NCBI RefSeq assembly: GCF_004101865.1
Contig: NZ_CP026118.1
Coordinates: 3,737,001-3,801,000 of the forward strand
Source: Halobacillus litoralis
GTDB taxonomy: Bacteria > Bacillota > Bacilli > Bacillales > Halobacillaceae
Length of the DNA stretch: 64,000 nt
Direction: 5' to 3'
The notes under the pieces were generated by a model. It made no database searches. It was not told the origin of the DNA and saw nothing but the letters and a program-made list of their open reading frames with translations. Position numbers and translations under genes: made by a program. Of this stretch, positions 25,494-33,864 are shown piece by piece; position 1 is the stretch's first letter; the number at the start of each line of letters is the position of its first letter.

Positions 25494-26037
25494 ACAAGCT
25501 TTAGAGTATGTTCGTCCCTTTTTGAAAAAGGAAAGGTATGAACATACGGTGAGAGTGACGGATGAAGCAATAAAGCTGGCAGAACGCTTTGGAGCGGATG
25601 TCAAGAAAGCGGAAACCGCTGCAGCCCTCCATGACTATGCGAAATATAAGCCTCGGGACCTGATGAGACGGTGGATCCAGGAAGATCGGCGCTTACCTAA
25701 AGATTTATTGGATTACCATCATGAACTATGGCATGGTCCAGTAGGTGCGTTAATGTTGGAACGTGAAATCGGTCTTGATGATGGAGATGTAATATCGGCG
25801 ATTTCCTGTCATACTACAGGAAGAAAACATATGACAAAACTGGAAAAAGTAGTGTTTTTAGCTGATTACATCGAGCCTGGCCGGGATTTCCCCGGTGTTC
25901 ATGAAGTTCGTGAAATTGCAGAAACTAACCTGGATAAAGCCTGTTCTTTAGCATTGAAGAATACGATTGTTTTTTTGATTCGTATGGAAAGAACCGTTTA
26001 TCCGGACACGTTCCATGCATATAATGATTTAATATGA
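25477..26037 (+). CDS. yqeK: HD-domain Ap4A hydrolase YqeK
   Basis: The 186-residue protein is an HD-domain phosphohydrolase with the metal-binding residues in HTVRVTDEA, ALHDYAKYKP, HHELWHGPVG, ISCHTTGR and FLADYIEPGR. YqeK enzymes cleave diadenosine tetraphosphate to two ADP. The ATG lies inside nadD behind AAAGGAGCATC, so translation is coupled. Confidence 0.93.
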   Translation: MEITREQALEYVRPFLKKERYEHTVRVTDEAIKLAERFGADVKKAETAAALHDYAKYKPRDLMRRWIQEDRRLPKDLLDYHHELWHGPVGALMLEREIGLDDGDVISAISCHTTGRKHMTKLEKVVFLADYIEPGRDFPGVHEVREIAETNLDKACSLALKNTIVFLIRMERTVYPDTFHAYNDLI

Positions 26038-26085
26038 TCTTTTGATCATGGTAGATAGAGATAGGAATGAAAAGGGAGGAAACCC

Positions 26086-26439
26086 ATGGAAAGTAAAGAA
26101 TTAGTGACCTTAGCGGCACAAGCATGTGATGAAAAGAGAGCTAATGATATTGTTGTTTTAGATATGGCAGAAGTATCCTTGATTGCAGATTATTTCTTGA
26201 TTTGTGAAGGATCTAATGAGCGACAGGTGCAAGCGATCGCCAGAGAGTTGAAAAATCAAGCAGAAGAAAATGGGATTGATGTTAAACGTATGGAAGGATT
26301 CGAACAAGCGCGGTGGATTTTAGTGGATTTAAACGGAGTCGTTTGCCATATTTTCCACAAGGATGAACGTCATTATTACAATCTTGAAAGACTTTGGGGT
26401 GACGCTTCCTCAGTAGCCGTAGAGGGGCTTGAAGGTTAA
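26086..26439 (+). CDS. rsfS: Ribosomal silencing factor RsfS
   Basis: RsfS binds ribosomal protein uL14 and blocks subunit joining when nutrients are short. The 117-residue protein has DIVVLDMAEVSLIADYFLIC, NERQVQAIA, and GFEQARWILVDLNGVVCHIF, all typical of the family. The ATG follows GGGAGGAAACCC. yqeM begins 1 nt after its stop. Confidence 0.96.
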   Translation: MESKELVTLAAQACDEKRANDIVVLDMAEVSLIADYFLICEGSNERQVQAIARELKNQAEENGIDVKRMEGFEQARWILVDLNGVVCHIFHKDERHYYNLERLWGDASSVAVEGLEG

Positions 26440-26440
26440 G

Positions 26441-27169
26441 ATGAGTTATGGTGATATGGCTGTGGTTTATGATCGGCTGATGAAGGACGCACCTTATGAT
26501 CTTTGGGTGGAGTTTACGAAGCAAATGATTGTGGATTATCAGCCTGATACCCGTACAATTCTTGATATAGGTTGCGGTACAGGTGAAATTACTCATCGGC
26601 TACAACAAATTGGCTTTCAACTGACAGGGGTGGATTTATCCTCTGATATGCTGACAGTCGCCCAGCAAAAAGACCCTCGGGCGAATATTCAATGGCTCAA
26701 GCAGGATATGACAAACCTGGAAGGGTTGGACCAATTTGATTGTGTCATCAGCTACTGTGATGTTTTCAATTATTTAGTCGAAGAATCTCAGGTGAAATGC
26801 GCGTTTGCGAATATATATGACGCCCTTCATTCTGACGGTTTGTTCTTGTTTGACGTCCATTCTTTAGAGCATATTCATAATGATTTGAGTGGTGCAACAT
26901 TCGCGCAGGTCCAGGACGATTTATCCTATGTATGGTTTTGTGATCCTGGTGAAGAAGATAACAGCATCGTCCATGATTTGACCTTCTTTGTGCAATCAGG
27001 GGAAATTTATCAACGATTTGATGAAGTTCATCACCAACGTGGGTATATGCTAGATGATTTGAAAGACTGGCTTGAGGATACAGGCTTCTTGATTCAACAA
27101 ATCAGTGCTGATTTTAACAGTCATTATTCCACAGAGGGAGAGCGTTGGTTGTTTGTCTGTAAAAAATAA
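26441..27169 (+). CDS. yqeM: SAM-dependent methyltransferase YqeM
   Basis: The 242-residue class I methyltransferase has motif I ILDIGCGTGEITHRL near residues 43-57, VDLSSDMLTVAQQK and ISYCDVFNYL. Its substrate is unknown. I chose ATG 26441; the in-frame TTG at 26429 overlaps rsfS and has no ribosome binding site. It is the last gene of the yqe operon and is followed by a terminator. In B. subtilis comER lies next and is divergent from comEA, as here. Confidence 0.92.
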   Translation: MSYGDMAVVYDRLMKDAPYDLWVEFTKQMIVDYQPDTRTILDIGCGTGEITHRLQQIGFQLTGVDLSSDMLTVAQQKDPRANIQWLKQDMTNLEGLDQFDCVISYCDVFNYLVEESQVKCAFANIYDALHSDGLFLFDVHSLEHIHNDLSGATFAQVQDDLSYVWFCDPGEEDNSIVHDLTFFVQSGEIYQRFDEVHHQRGYMLDDLKDWLEDTGFLIQQISADFNSHYSTEGERWLFVCKK

Positions 27170-27177
27170 TGTTGGGG

Positions 27178-27207
27178 AAAGAGTCCGATATAGCCGGACT
27201 CTTTTTT
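27178..27207 (+). terminator. Terminator after yqeM
   Basis: AAAGAGTCCG (27178-27187) pairs with CGGACTCTTT (27195-27204) and is followed by T residues. Confidence 0.93.
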
Positions 27208-27258
27208 AATATCAGTTACTAAAAAATACTTTAAGCCTGTCATCTTATGCTACATCTG

Positions 27259-27377
27259 TCATATTCAGTTCTGCACCTAGTCCCGCGAGGCTTAAAGACC
27301 ATCCGAAGAGTGAAAGACGAGCGCTTCACTTTACGAATGTCTTAAGCTTGTTGAGGTTGAACGAAGTGCTTCTATTT
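27259..27377. repeat. Interspersed palindromic repeat, copy 2 (diverged)
   Basis: Left end GTCATATTCAGTTCTGCACC and TAGTCCCGCGAGG match the left end of copy 1 with gaps. The right end contains GTCTTAAGCTTGT, identical to copy 1, then a diverged AGGTTGAACGAAGTGCTT. The ends are imperfectly complementary, and AGTGAA/TTCACT forms an inner hairpin. It lies between the convergent yqeM and comER genes. Confidence 0.65.
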
Positions 27378-27415
27378 TTATTTAGCAGGATTTCCCCAGT
27401 TTTTGTCGAATAAGA

Positions 27416-28228
27416 TTATTGTAAGTCAATGTTCTTTTTATCTTCTTTATGTTTGTTCTGTGTCGCTTGAAACATTTTGTGAAACAGTGGCCCTATGTGA
27501 TCCTCAAGTGCCTGTAAACCTTCTCCTGTCACCCCGCCTTTTACTGTCACCTTCTCCATCAATTCATCTAACGTCATGATTCTTTGTGAGAGCAGCTCTC
27601 CTAGTCCTATCATCATATTTTCTGTCAAGGCCGTCGCTTTTTGTTCAGGTAACCCGGCGACATCCCCCGCTGCTTTAATCCATTCGCTCAGTAAGTAACT
27701 GATGAACGCAGGACCGCATGAAACAATATCAGATGCCACTCGTATATGCTCTTCTTCCACCTCGATAGGAGTGGAGATCTGTTGAAAAGTAGTGAGAAGT
27801 AATTGCCGGTATCTTTCATTGATTCTGGAACCGAAAGTGAATAAGCTGACTCCTGCCAATGCGTGATTGGTAATGGAAGGTACGATTCTTGCGACTTGAC
27901 ATGGTGTAGCTTTTTCTAGTTGTTTTACCGCTACGGGACTAGTGATGGATACAAGGCACTGATTTTCTGTCCATTCTTCTTTTAGCGAGTCAATGATGTC
28001 TTTATAATGATGTGGTTTTACACAAATGAAGAGAATTTCGCTTGTCTTTTGAAGCGATATCAGGTCTTTGGCTACATTTAAATTTGGAAATTCTTCTTGA
28101 AGATCTTCCGCTTTTTTCAATGTTCTATTATAGATCGTTAAATCATGAGCGGGAATGGCCCCGCTTTTGATAAGACTGGTCGTAAGCATACTCCCCATAT
28201 TCCCAGTTCCGATGATTCCCCATTTCAT
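27416..28228 (-). CDS. comER: Late competence protein ComER (P5C reductase-like)
   Basis: The 270-residue protein resembles pyrroline-5-carboxylate reductase. It has a Rossmann motif GIIGTGNMGSML at the N-terminus, LFICVKPHHYKDI, and the C-terminal domain ASDIVSCGPAFISYLLSEW. ComER is encoded divergently from comEA in B. subtilis, as here, and has been linked to biofilm formation and sporulation. The ATG follows GGGAGG. The C-terminus ends in a basic tail rich in K and D. Confidence 0.94.
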   Translation of the reverse strand: MKWGIIGTGNMGSMLTTSLIKSGAIPAHDLTIYNRTLKKAEDLQEEFPNLNVAKDLISLQKTSEILFICVKPHHYKDIIDSLKEEWTENQCLVSITSPVAVKQLEKATPCQVARIVPSITNHALAGVSLFTFGSRINERYRQLLLTTFQQISTPIEVEEEHIRVASDIVSCGPAFISYLLSEWIKAAGDVAGLPEQKATALTENMMIGLGELLSQRIMTLDELMEKVTVKGGVTGEGLQALEDHIGPLFHKMFQATQNKHKEDKKNIDLQ

Positions 28229-28302
28229 TGGAATCCCTCCCTTTGTGATTACCTATATATCTTTATTCTAAAAAAATGGAAATATGAAAGAAGGTTACTT
28301 TC

Positions 28303-28872
28303 ATGAACCTAGTCAAAAAATATGGGTGGATATTAGCCATTATATTGATTGCAGGTGTCATTTATTTGCAAACCCCTCAATCGGAAACAAATACAGTTAT
28401 CGACCAGCAAGCAGACTTTCATAAAGCTGAAAATGAAGTGAAGGATCCAGAAATCATTAAAGTCGACGTGAAAGGTGAGGTCGTCCGTCCGGGTGTTTAT
28501 TCAGTTCAATCGGGGACGAGAGTGGATGATGTTATTAAAGAGGCAGGAGGATTGACGTCAAAGGCTGACGCCTCAAGCGTGAACCTGGCACAAAAGCTTC
28601 AAGATGAAATGGTGATCCATGTGACATCTTTGATCATGAATGGAGAAGGCAGTCCCAGTCAGACTGAAGTCGCTAGCAAAAAAATAAGCATCAATCGAGC
28701 AACAGCAGATGAGATTGAATCTTTGAATGGCATAGGCCCGTCTAAAGCTGCAGCAATTGTCCAATATCGAGAAGAGAACGGTCCTTTTTCATCAGTAGAG
28801 GATTTAGTGCAAGTACCTGGTATTGGAGAAAAAACGGTAGAATCCTTCAAGGATAAGATCCGTGTTCCATGA
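28303..28872 (+). CDS. comEA: Competence DNA receptor ComEA
   Basis: ComEA is the membrane-anchored receptor that binds incoming double-stranded DNA. The 189-residue protein has one N-terminal membrane anchor (WILAIILIAGVIYL), an SLBB-like domain (KVDVKGEVVRPGVYSVQSG) and a C-terminal pair of helix-hairpin-helix motifs (INRATADEIESLNGIGPSKA, EDLVQVPGIGEKTVESF). The start follows AAGAAGG. I found no clear ComK box (AAAA-N5-TTTT) in the 74-bp gap to comER. Confidence 0.96.
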   Translation: MNLVKKYGWILAIILIAGVIYLQTPQSETNTVIDQQADFHKAENEVKDPEIIKVDVKGEVVRPGVYSVQSGTRVDDVIKEAGGLTSKADASSVNLAQKLQDEMVIHVTSLIMNGEGSPSQTEVASKKISINRATADEIESLNGIGPSKAAAIVQYREENGPFSSVEDLVQVPGIGEKTVESFKDKIRVP

Positions 28873-28931
28873 GTATTTGACTGAATTACAAGTGCAGAGT
28901 ACACTAAATGAAAAAAGCAGGGGGATACATA

Positions 28932-29486
28932 ATGGAACGTATTTCGTGGGACCAGTATTTCATGGCACAAAGTTATTTGCTTAAATCAAGAAGCACCTGT
29001 CAACGGCTCGCTGTAGGAGCCGTTATCGTAAGGGATAAAAGGATGATTGCCGGTGGTTACAATGGGAGTGTCTCGGGAGGCGTACATTGTATTGATGAAG
29101 GGTGTTATGTCGTAGAGGGGCATTGTGTCCGTACCATCCATGCAGAGATGAATGCACTCCTGCAATGCTCTAAATTCGGTGTCGCTACAGAAGCTGCTGA
29201 AATATACGTGACTCATTTCCCTTGTCTTCATTGTACAAAAGCAATCATTCAAGCAGGACTCAAAGCAGTATACTACAGTGAAGATTATAAAAATGATCCG
29301 TATGCGATTGAACTTCTGCAACAATCTGGCGTAAGGATGCAAAAAGTACCGGTAGAGATTGAGCCTATGCAAATCGAACAACAACAGGTGGTAGCTCAAT
29401 TATTAAGGAAACTGGAAGCGTATGACGACCCTGATTTTCAAAAGTTGAATGAAGAAGCGGAACATTTATTCCGCAATACCGAATAA
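28932..29486 (+). CDS. comEB: dCMP deaminase family protein ComEB
   Basis: The 184-residue protein has the zinc-dependent deaminase signature: HAEMNALLQ (about 70-78) with the catalytic Glu, and PCLHCTKAI (about 97-105) with the two Cys ligands. It is expected to deaminate dCMP to dUMP; in B. subtilis a role for ComEB at the competence pole has also been described. ATG 28932 follows GCAGGGGGAT; an upstream in-frame ATG at 28908 lacks such a site. Confidence 0.93.
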   Translation: MERISWDQYFMAQSYLLKSRSTCQRLAVGAVIVRDKRMIAGGYNGSVSGGVHCIDEGCYVVEGHCVRTIHAEMNALLQCSKFGVATEAAEIYVTHFPCLHCTKAIIQAGLKAVYYSEDYKNDPYAIELLQQSGVRMQKVPVEIEPMQIEQQQVVAQLLRKLEAYDDPDFQKLNEEAEHLFRNTE

Positions 29487-29492
29487 GTGCTC

Positions 29493-31742
29493 ATGAAAGG
29501 ATTCTGGCACATCCCCGCAATGGCCTTTGTGCTGGGCGGGGTTGCTGCCATTCAAACAGGATGGGCATTTTATGTACTTCTAATGATGGTTCTATTGTGG
29601 ATATCTTTGTACCGTAAGCGCCTTGCCCTTTTTATGGTGATCCTCTTATATTTTGTGTTTGGTTGGCACTATTTACCCTCTCCTTCAGAAACAAAACCTT
29701 CTTCAAGCTTTTCTGGAGCAACTATATCCTCAGCCATAGAAGAAACCTCACACACCATCCAGATGATACTGAAACATGAAAGTGGTGAAAAGTTCCAGCT
29801 GGTTTACTATAAAAATGAGGATCAGGACCAGAACGTTCCTCCTGATTGGCATCACGGAGCTGTTTGTAATGGTTTCGGAGATGCAGAGCCTTTTGCACGT
29901 GCGAGCAACCCAGGTCAATTTGATTATCGTGCTTATATGTTAAACAAAGGGGTGAACAGTCAAATAATATTAAATGATATCGAGGATCTCCATTGTGAAG
30001 GAAGATCATATCTCAGTTACATGAATGTGTGGCGAGATCAAGTAATGAGAAAAGTGAAGGCCAATGTTTACCCGGGTTCTTATGGTTGGATAAAAGCGCT
30101 TATATTCGGGGAAACGGATGAGTTGAATGAGGATACCGTCGAATGGTTCCGGGAGTTCAATTTGTCTCATATTTTAGCGATTTCAGGGTTGCACGTAGGA
30201 TTGACTATTGGCAGTCTTTACTTTGTCATCTATAGAATGGGCGTCGGAACTCGCAGGCAAGCCCAGTTTTTTGTTCTCCTTCTTTTACCTGTTTACGGTT
30301 TTCTTGCTGGGGCCGCACCTTCAGTTATTCGAGCTTCCCTCATGGCATTGATTTTGCTCTTACTAACATTAATCAACAGGAAAATCCCTCTCACAGATAT
30401 CCTCGCGGTGGTTGCGTTCTTACTTCTTTTGTTAAACCCCTTCTATTTTCATCAAATCGGTTTTCAGTTTTCTTTCCTGGTGACTTTCAGTTTGATCCTG
30501 TCACTTTCTATTTTAAAGCAGTATGAAAGTACGTGGATGCAGACTGTTGTCATCAGTCTTGTCAGTCAATTTTCTATTTTAGCTTTACAAATTCACTATT
30601 TTTATGAAATTCAGCCTTTTTCTCTATTCGTGAACCTCATTCTCGTGCCTTATTTTTCATTTATTGTCATTCCGGTTGTATTGATTTTGTTTATTTCCTG
30701 CTTGGTTCTTCCTGTATTTTCTTATTCTCTTTCCTTCGTACTAGTCGAGGGCCATGAGAAATTGCTGTCAATGATTCAGATGTGGACCCGACTCCTTGAT
30801 TTTCAGTGGGTAATCGGTGAAGTCACTCCCATTTACATCTTTTTTTATACACTCATCTTTATTTTCAAGATGAAATGGTGGGGAGAGAGAAAACATGGCT
30901 TAGCTTTTTTTGCTGGGGTGTCTGCTGTAAGTGTTTTGATACTTTATAGTGCTTTCCCTTACTTATCACCTAAAGGAACGGTTACGATGCTTGATGTAGG
31001 CCAAGGAGACGCTTTTGTAATCGAACTCCCCTACAGGCGTGGAGTGATTATGGTTGATGCGGCTGGGCCGCCGGTATTTAACGAAAATCAAAAGAAAACC
31101 GCAGACCAGGTGATTCTGCCCTTTCTAAAGTCGAAAGGCATCGACCACATGAATGCTATGTTCATTTCTCATCAAGATTCCGACCATAGTGGAAGCGCCC
31201 CTTTTATCTTAAATGAAATCGACGTCGAACAAATTATTGTGAGTCAATATTATGTAAGTCAATGGAGCGGAGAGGATACTCTTCGTGTAGAAGCAGGTGA
31301 TCGTATTTCGGTTGCCGGTCATGTTTTTCATATTCTTCATCCTGGAGATGACCAAGGAGAGCCGAATGATAATTCTTTGGTTCTGGATAGCATGATTGGG
31401 GGCAAGAGATGGTTGTTCACCGGAGATATCTCCACGAAAGTCGAGGATATTATATTAAAAAAACACTCTTCCTTATGGGTGGATGTATTGAAAGTAGGGC
31501 ATCATGGAAGTCGAACTTCGACCTCTCGTGCATGGGTGGATCGTCTTAATCCTGAAATAGCCTTGATCTCAGCTGGAGTGGATAACCGATATGGGCATCC
31601 GCACGCCGAAGTGACTGAACGCTTAGAAAAGCGAGGTGTTTTGCTATTAGAAACAAACCGACACGGAGCTGTCCAGTTCATTTTCTCTGGGCAAAGTGGA
31701 ACGTTTTCTCCTTATTTCCCGTATAATGCGAGCAGAGAATAA
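29493..31742 (+). CDS. comEC: DNA uptake channel ComEC
   Basis: ComEC forms the membrane channel that brings single-stranded DNA into the cell. The protein (749 residues) has an N-terminal hydrophobic segment plus an OB-like DUF4131 region, a central multi-spanning Competence domain (ILAISGLHVGLTIG, GAAPSVIRASLMA), and a C-terminal metallo-beta-lactamase-like nuclease domain with LDVGQGDAFVIE, ISHQDSDHSGSA near 560 and VGHHGSRTSTS. A GTG at 29487 is 6 nt upstream and in frame; neither has a good ribosome binding site, so coupling to comEB is likely. Confidence 0.95.
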   Translation: MKGFWHIPAMAFVLGGVAAIQTGWAFYVLLMMVLLWISLYRKRLALFMVILLYFVFGWHYLPSPSETKPSSSFSGATISSAIEETSHTIQMILKHESGEKFQLVYYKNEDQDQNVPPDWHHGAVCNGFGDAEPFARASNPGQFDYRAYMLNKGVNSQIILNDIEDLHCEGRSYLSYMNVWRDQVMRKVKANVYPGSYGWIKALIFGETDELNEDTVEWFREFNLSHILAISGLHVGLTIGSLYFVIYRMGVGTRRQAQFFVLLLLPVYGFLAGAAPSVIRASLMALILLLLTLINRKIPLTDILAVVAFLLLLLNPFYFHQIGFQFSFLVTFSLILSLSILKQYESTWMQTVVISLVSQFSILALQIHYFYEIQPFSLFVNLILVPYFSFIVIPVVLILFISCLVLPVFSYSLSFVLVEGHEKLLSMIQMWTRLLDFQWVIGEVTPIYIFFYTLIFIFKMKWWGERKHGLAFFAGVSAVSVLILYSAFPYLSPKGTVTMLDVGQGDAFVIELPYRRGVIMVDAAGPPVFNENQKKTADQVILPFLKSKGIDHMNAMFISHQDSDHSGSAPFILNEIDVEQIIVSQYYVSQWSGEDTLRVEAGDRISVAGHVFHILHPGDDQGEPNDNSLVLDSMIGGKRWLFTGDISTKVEDIILKKHSSLWVDVLKVGHHGSRTSTSRAWVDRLNPEIALISAGVDNRYGHPHAEVTERLEKRGVLLLETNRHGAVQFIFSGQSGTFSPYFPYNASRE

Positions 31743-31766
31743 AAAAAGACTGCCAGGACAGCAGCC
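31741..31766 (-). terminator. Terminator after yqzM
   Basis: On the minus strand GGCTGC pairs with GCAGTC (one G-U) around TGTCCTG, followed by a run of T. It lies between the convergent comEC and yqzM genes. Confidence 0.6.
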
Positions 31767-31783
31767 TTCAGGTTTTGTATTCA

Positions 31784-31918
31784 TTATTGTCCGATAACTG
31801 AAAATACGACTCCGATAAAGAAAATGACGAAGAAGAAAACAAATGAAAATACAAACCCTAACCCAGAGTCGATCACATCATTAGTTTTGGATTGAATATC
31901 GTTTTTGAACTCGTTCAT
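31784..31918 (-). CDS. yqzM: Small membrane protein YqzM
   Basis: The 44-residue protein begins MNEFKNDIQSKTNDVIDSGL and ends in one hydrophobic helix rich in F, V and I. It matches the YqzM family found next to comEC in Bacillaceae. The ATG at 31918 follows GGAGGGGTAAC. The function is unknown; one transmembrane segment is clear. Confidence 0.88.
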   Translation of the reverse strand: MNEFKNDIQSKTNDVIDSGLGFVFSFVFFFVIFFIGVVFSVIGQ

Positions 31919-32056
31919 TGTTACCCCTCCTATATCAATTACTAAGTATAGTCCATTCTCAAGCAAAAATCTACATTCTTGTCGAAGGAAATCAAAATTC
32001 ATCCCCAATTCATAGCATTCCCACACCTAGCAAGACTTGTCACATATAATTATTTC

Positions 32057-32243
32057 AGAAGCGGTCAAACTAAACGCAAGAGAGGAACAACATCGTCCTC
32101 TCCAAAAGCTTCCGGGGCTTTTGGAATGGCGTTTATATAGATGGTTCATACGGCGACGGCAGGTCACTATTTTGACAGATGTCTTATTGCGACATAAAAT
32201 AGTGACACTGACTCCCCTTTACGGGGTCGCCGTATTCTTTTTT
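32057..32243 (+). ncRNA. Candidate structured RNA: two tandem three-way junctions before holA
   Basis: Domain 1: TAAACGC (32071) closes with GCGTTTA (32135) over two hairpins, GAGAGGA/TCCTCTC and CCAAAAGC/GCTTTTGG. Domain 2: ATACGGCGAC (32148) closes with GTCGCCGTAT (32235) over GTCACTATTTT/AAAATAGTGAC, itself extended by ATGTC/GACAT, and CCCC/GGGG. About 50 bp are formed in 165 nt. A TATAAT (32045-32050) lies 7 bp before the proposed 5' end and TCTTTTTT follows the last helix. It could be a small RNA or a cis-acting leader of holA, whose ribosome binding site begins 3 nt later. No known family was recognised. Confidence 0.6.
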
Positions 32244-32265
32244 ATGAAGGAAGGAAATAACCTTT

Positions 32266-33285
32266 ATGGTCAATGTAAAACAATCACAGGTATATTTATT
32301 ATATGGAGAAGAATCATATCTCATACAAGAGAATAAGAATAAAATCATAAAACAAACCTTGAAAAAAGAAGATCGAGAATTCAATGTTTCTCAATATGAC
32401 CTAGAAGAAGTTCCAGTGGAAGATGTCGTCACAGATGCAGAAACTTTCCCTTTTTTAGGGGATGGAAAAGTTGTTATTGCTTTTCACCCTGTTTTCTTAA
32501 AAGCTAAGCCAGATAAACTGTCATTCGAGCATGATGTTGAGGCACTGCTTGAATACATCCAAAATCCTGCTGAATACACGGTCTTAGTAATAGTTGCCCC
32601 ATATGAGAAGTTGGATGAACGGAAAAAAGTTTTCAAGCAATTGAAAAAGCATGGAGAAGTGATCGACTGTCAACCCGTTAAAGAATGGGATATCGACAAG
32701 TGGATCCAAACTCTTGCGAATGAACTACATATTACAGTCCCTGAAGAAATTCATGAATTGTTCACTCAAGAAATAGGTGCCAATTTGATGGCATTGAGGA
32801 AGGAAATGGAAAAGCTCGCCTTGAATGTTGGTGAAGGTGGTGTCGTAACCAAAGAATTGGCTGAACAACTGCTTTCTCATAGTGCGGAAGCTTCTGGCCT
32901 CAAGCTGGTGGATGCAGTTATGGAAAAAGACTTAGGAAGAGCGATACGTATTTATAAAGACTTGGAAAAGTTGAATGAAGAGCCGATCGCGTTAACTGCT
33001 TTATTGGCTTCCCAGTTCCGCATTATCAATCAGGCAAAAGTATTGAAACAAAAAGGTTACGCACAAAATCAAATGAAAGGTTACATCAAAGCACACCCGT
33101 ATGTAATAAAAATGGCTTTGAAACGGGAGCGGTTTTTTACAAATCAAGAATTGAACCGGATTATAGAACAGCTAGCAGAAACGGATTATACCCTGAAACA
33201 GGGGAGAATGGAGAAATCTCTAGCCTTTGAAATGCTGCTTTATAAGTTGATTCACATTAAACAAAATCAACCGATTACTTCTTGA
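32266..33285 (+). CDS. holA: DNA polymerase III delta subunit
   Basis: HolA is the clamp-loader subunit that opens the beta sliding clamp. The 339-residue protein has YLLYGEESYLIQENKNKI at the N-terminus, the VIVAPYEKLDERKK strand-helix, QEIGANLMALRKEMEKLAL in the middle, and the C-terminal collar domain (ALLASQFRIINQAK, LAETDYTLKQGRM). The ATG lies about 11 nt after GAAGGAAGG. It directly follows the structured element and is followed by a terminator. Confidence 0.96.
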   Translation: MVNVKQSQVYLLYGEESYLIQENKNKIIKQTLKKEDREFNVSQYDLEEVPVEDVVTDAETFPFLGDGKVVIAFHPVFLKAKPDKLSFEHDVEALLEYIQNPAEYTVLVIVAPYEKLDERKKVFKQLKKHGEVIDCQPVKEWDIDKWIQTLANELHITVPEEIHELFTQEIGANLMALRKEMEKLALNVGEGGVVTKELAEQLLSHSAEASGLKLVDAVMEKDLGRAIRIYKDLEKLNEEPIALTALLASQFRIINQAKVLKQKGYAQNQMKGYIKAHPYVIKMALKRERFFTNQELNRIIEQLAETDYTLKQGRMEKSLAFEMLLYKLIHIKQNQPITS

Positions 33286-33346
33286 AGGAATTGCTAACCT
33301 TCATGCTCATGATCAGAAAAAATGATCAACTAAGCTTATTACAGAT

Positions 33347-33383
33347 AAAAAGAAGCCCTACTCATCTGAGCAGGGCTTCTTTT
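33347..33383 (+). terminator. Terminator after holA
   Basis: AAAAGAAGCCCT and AGGGCTTCTTTT form a 12-bp stem around ACTCATCTGAGC. It lies between the convergent holA and rpsT genes and could work in both directions. Confidence 0.92.
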
Positions 33384-33388
33384 ACATG

Positions 33389-33420
33389 AAAAACGATCCG
33401 TTCAAAGGGAAGGATCGTTT
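33389..33420 (-). terminator. Terminator after rpsT
   Basis: AAACGATCC and GGATCGTTT form a 9-bp stem; on the minus strand five T residues follow. It precedes the holA terminator when read from rpsT. Confidence 0.85.
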
Positions 33421-33443
33421 GTTGGTCATAAATCACAAATTAA

Positions 33444-33704
33444 TTATAATGCGTTAACTAATTTAGTTAGGCGAGATTTTTTGCGGTCCCCGTTATTTTG
33501 TGGAAGGGCACCACGTTGAACAGCTTTGTCGATTTTCTTAACAGCTGTAGGAAGGGCTTCTTTCGCACTCTCTACATCCTTGCTTTCAACAAGCTTTTCT
33601 ACACGTTTAACGGCTGTACGCATATCAGATTTGAATGCTGCGTTCAGAGAACGAGCGTCATCGTTCAAACGTACACGTTTTTTCGCTGATTTAATATTAG
33701 GCAT
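33444..33704 (-). CDS. rpsT: 30S ribosomal protein S20
   Basis: The 86-residue, very basic protein begins MPNIKSAKKRVRLNDDAR and ends KSRLTKLVNAL, as S20 does. It binds 16S rRNA early in 30S assembly. The ATG follows AGGAGGTGAAACT. It is transcribed on its own, convergent with holA and divergent from gpr, as in B. subtilis. Confidence 0.98.
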   Translation of the reverse strand: MPNIKSAKKRVRLNDDARSLNAAFKSDMRTAVKRVEKLVESKDVESAKEALPTAVKKIDKAVQRGALPQNNGDRKKSRLTKLVNAL

Positions 33705-33864
33705 AGTTTCACCTCCTAGGTAAAAACAAAAGACTCATTCATATCGAACAAGAGACATTTTACCAGAGCGGAGAGCCGTTTTCAATACTTATGTGTATCC
33801 TCTTCGCTGATTTGCATAGTTTCAACCTAAATGGGAGAAGATGGTTTTAAGGAGGTCGAAGCGT

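Noticed and set aside
28229..28302. ComK box upstream of comEA
   Set aside because: I looked for AAAA-N5-TTTT pairs and found A runs but no matching T run, so no ComK site is claimed.
32037..32336. 99-codon open frame across the structured element and the start of holA
   Set aside because: It has no ribosome binding site, overlaps holA in another frame, and its codons follow the arms of the hairpins. The RNA fold explains the sequence better.
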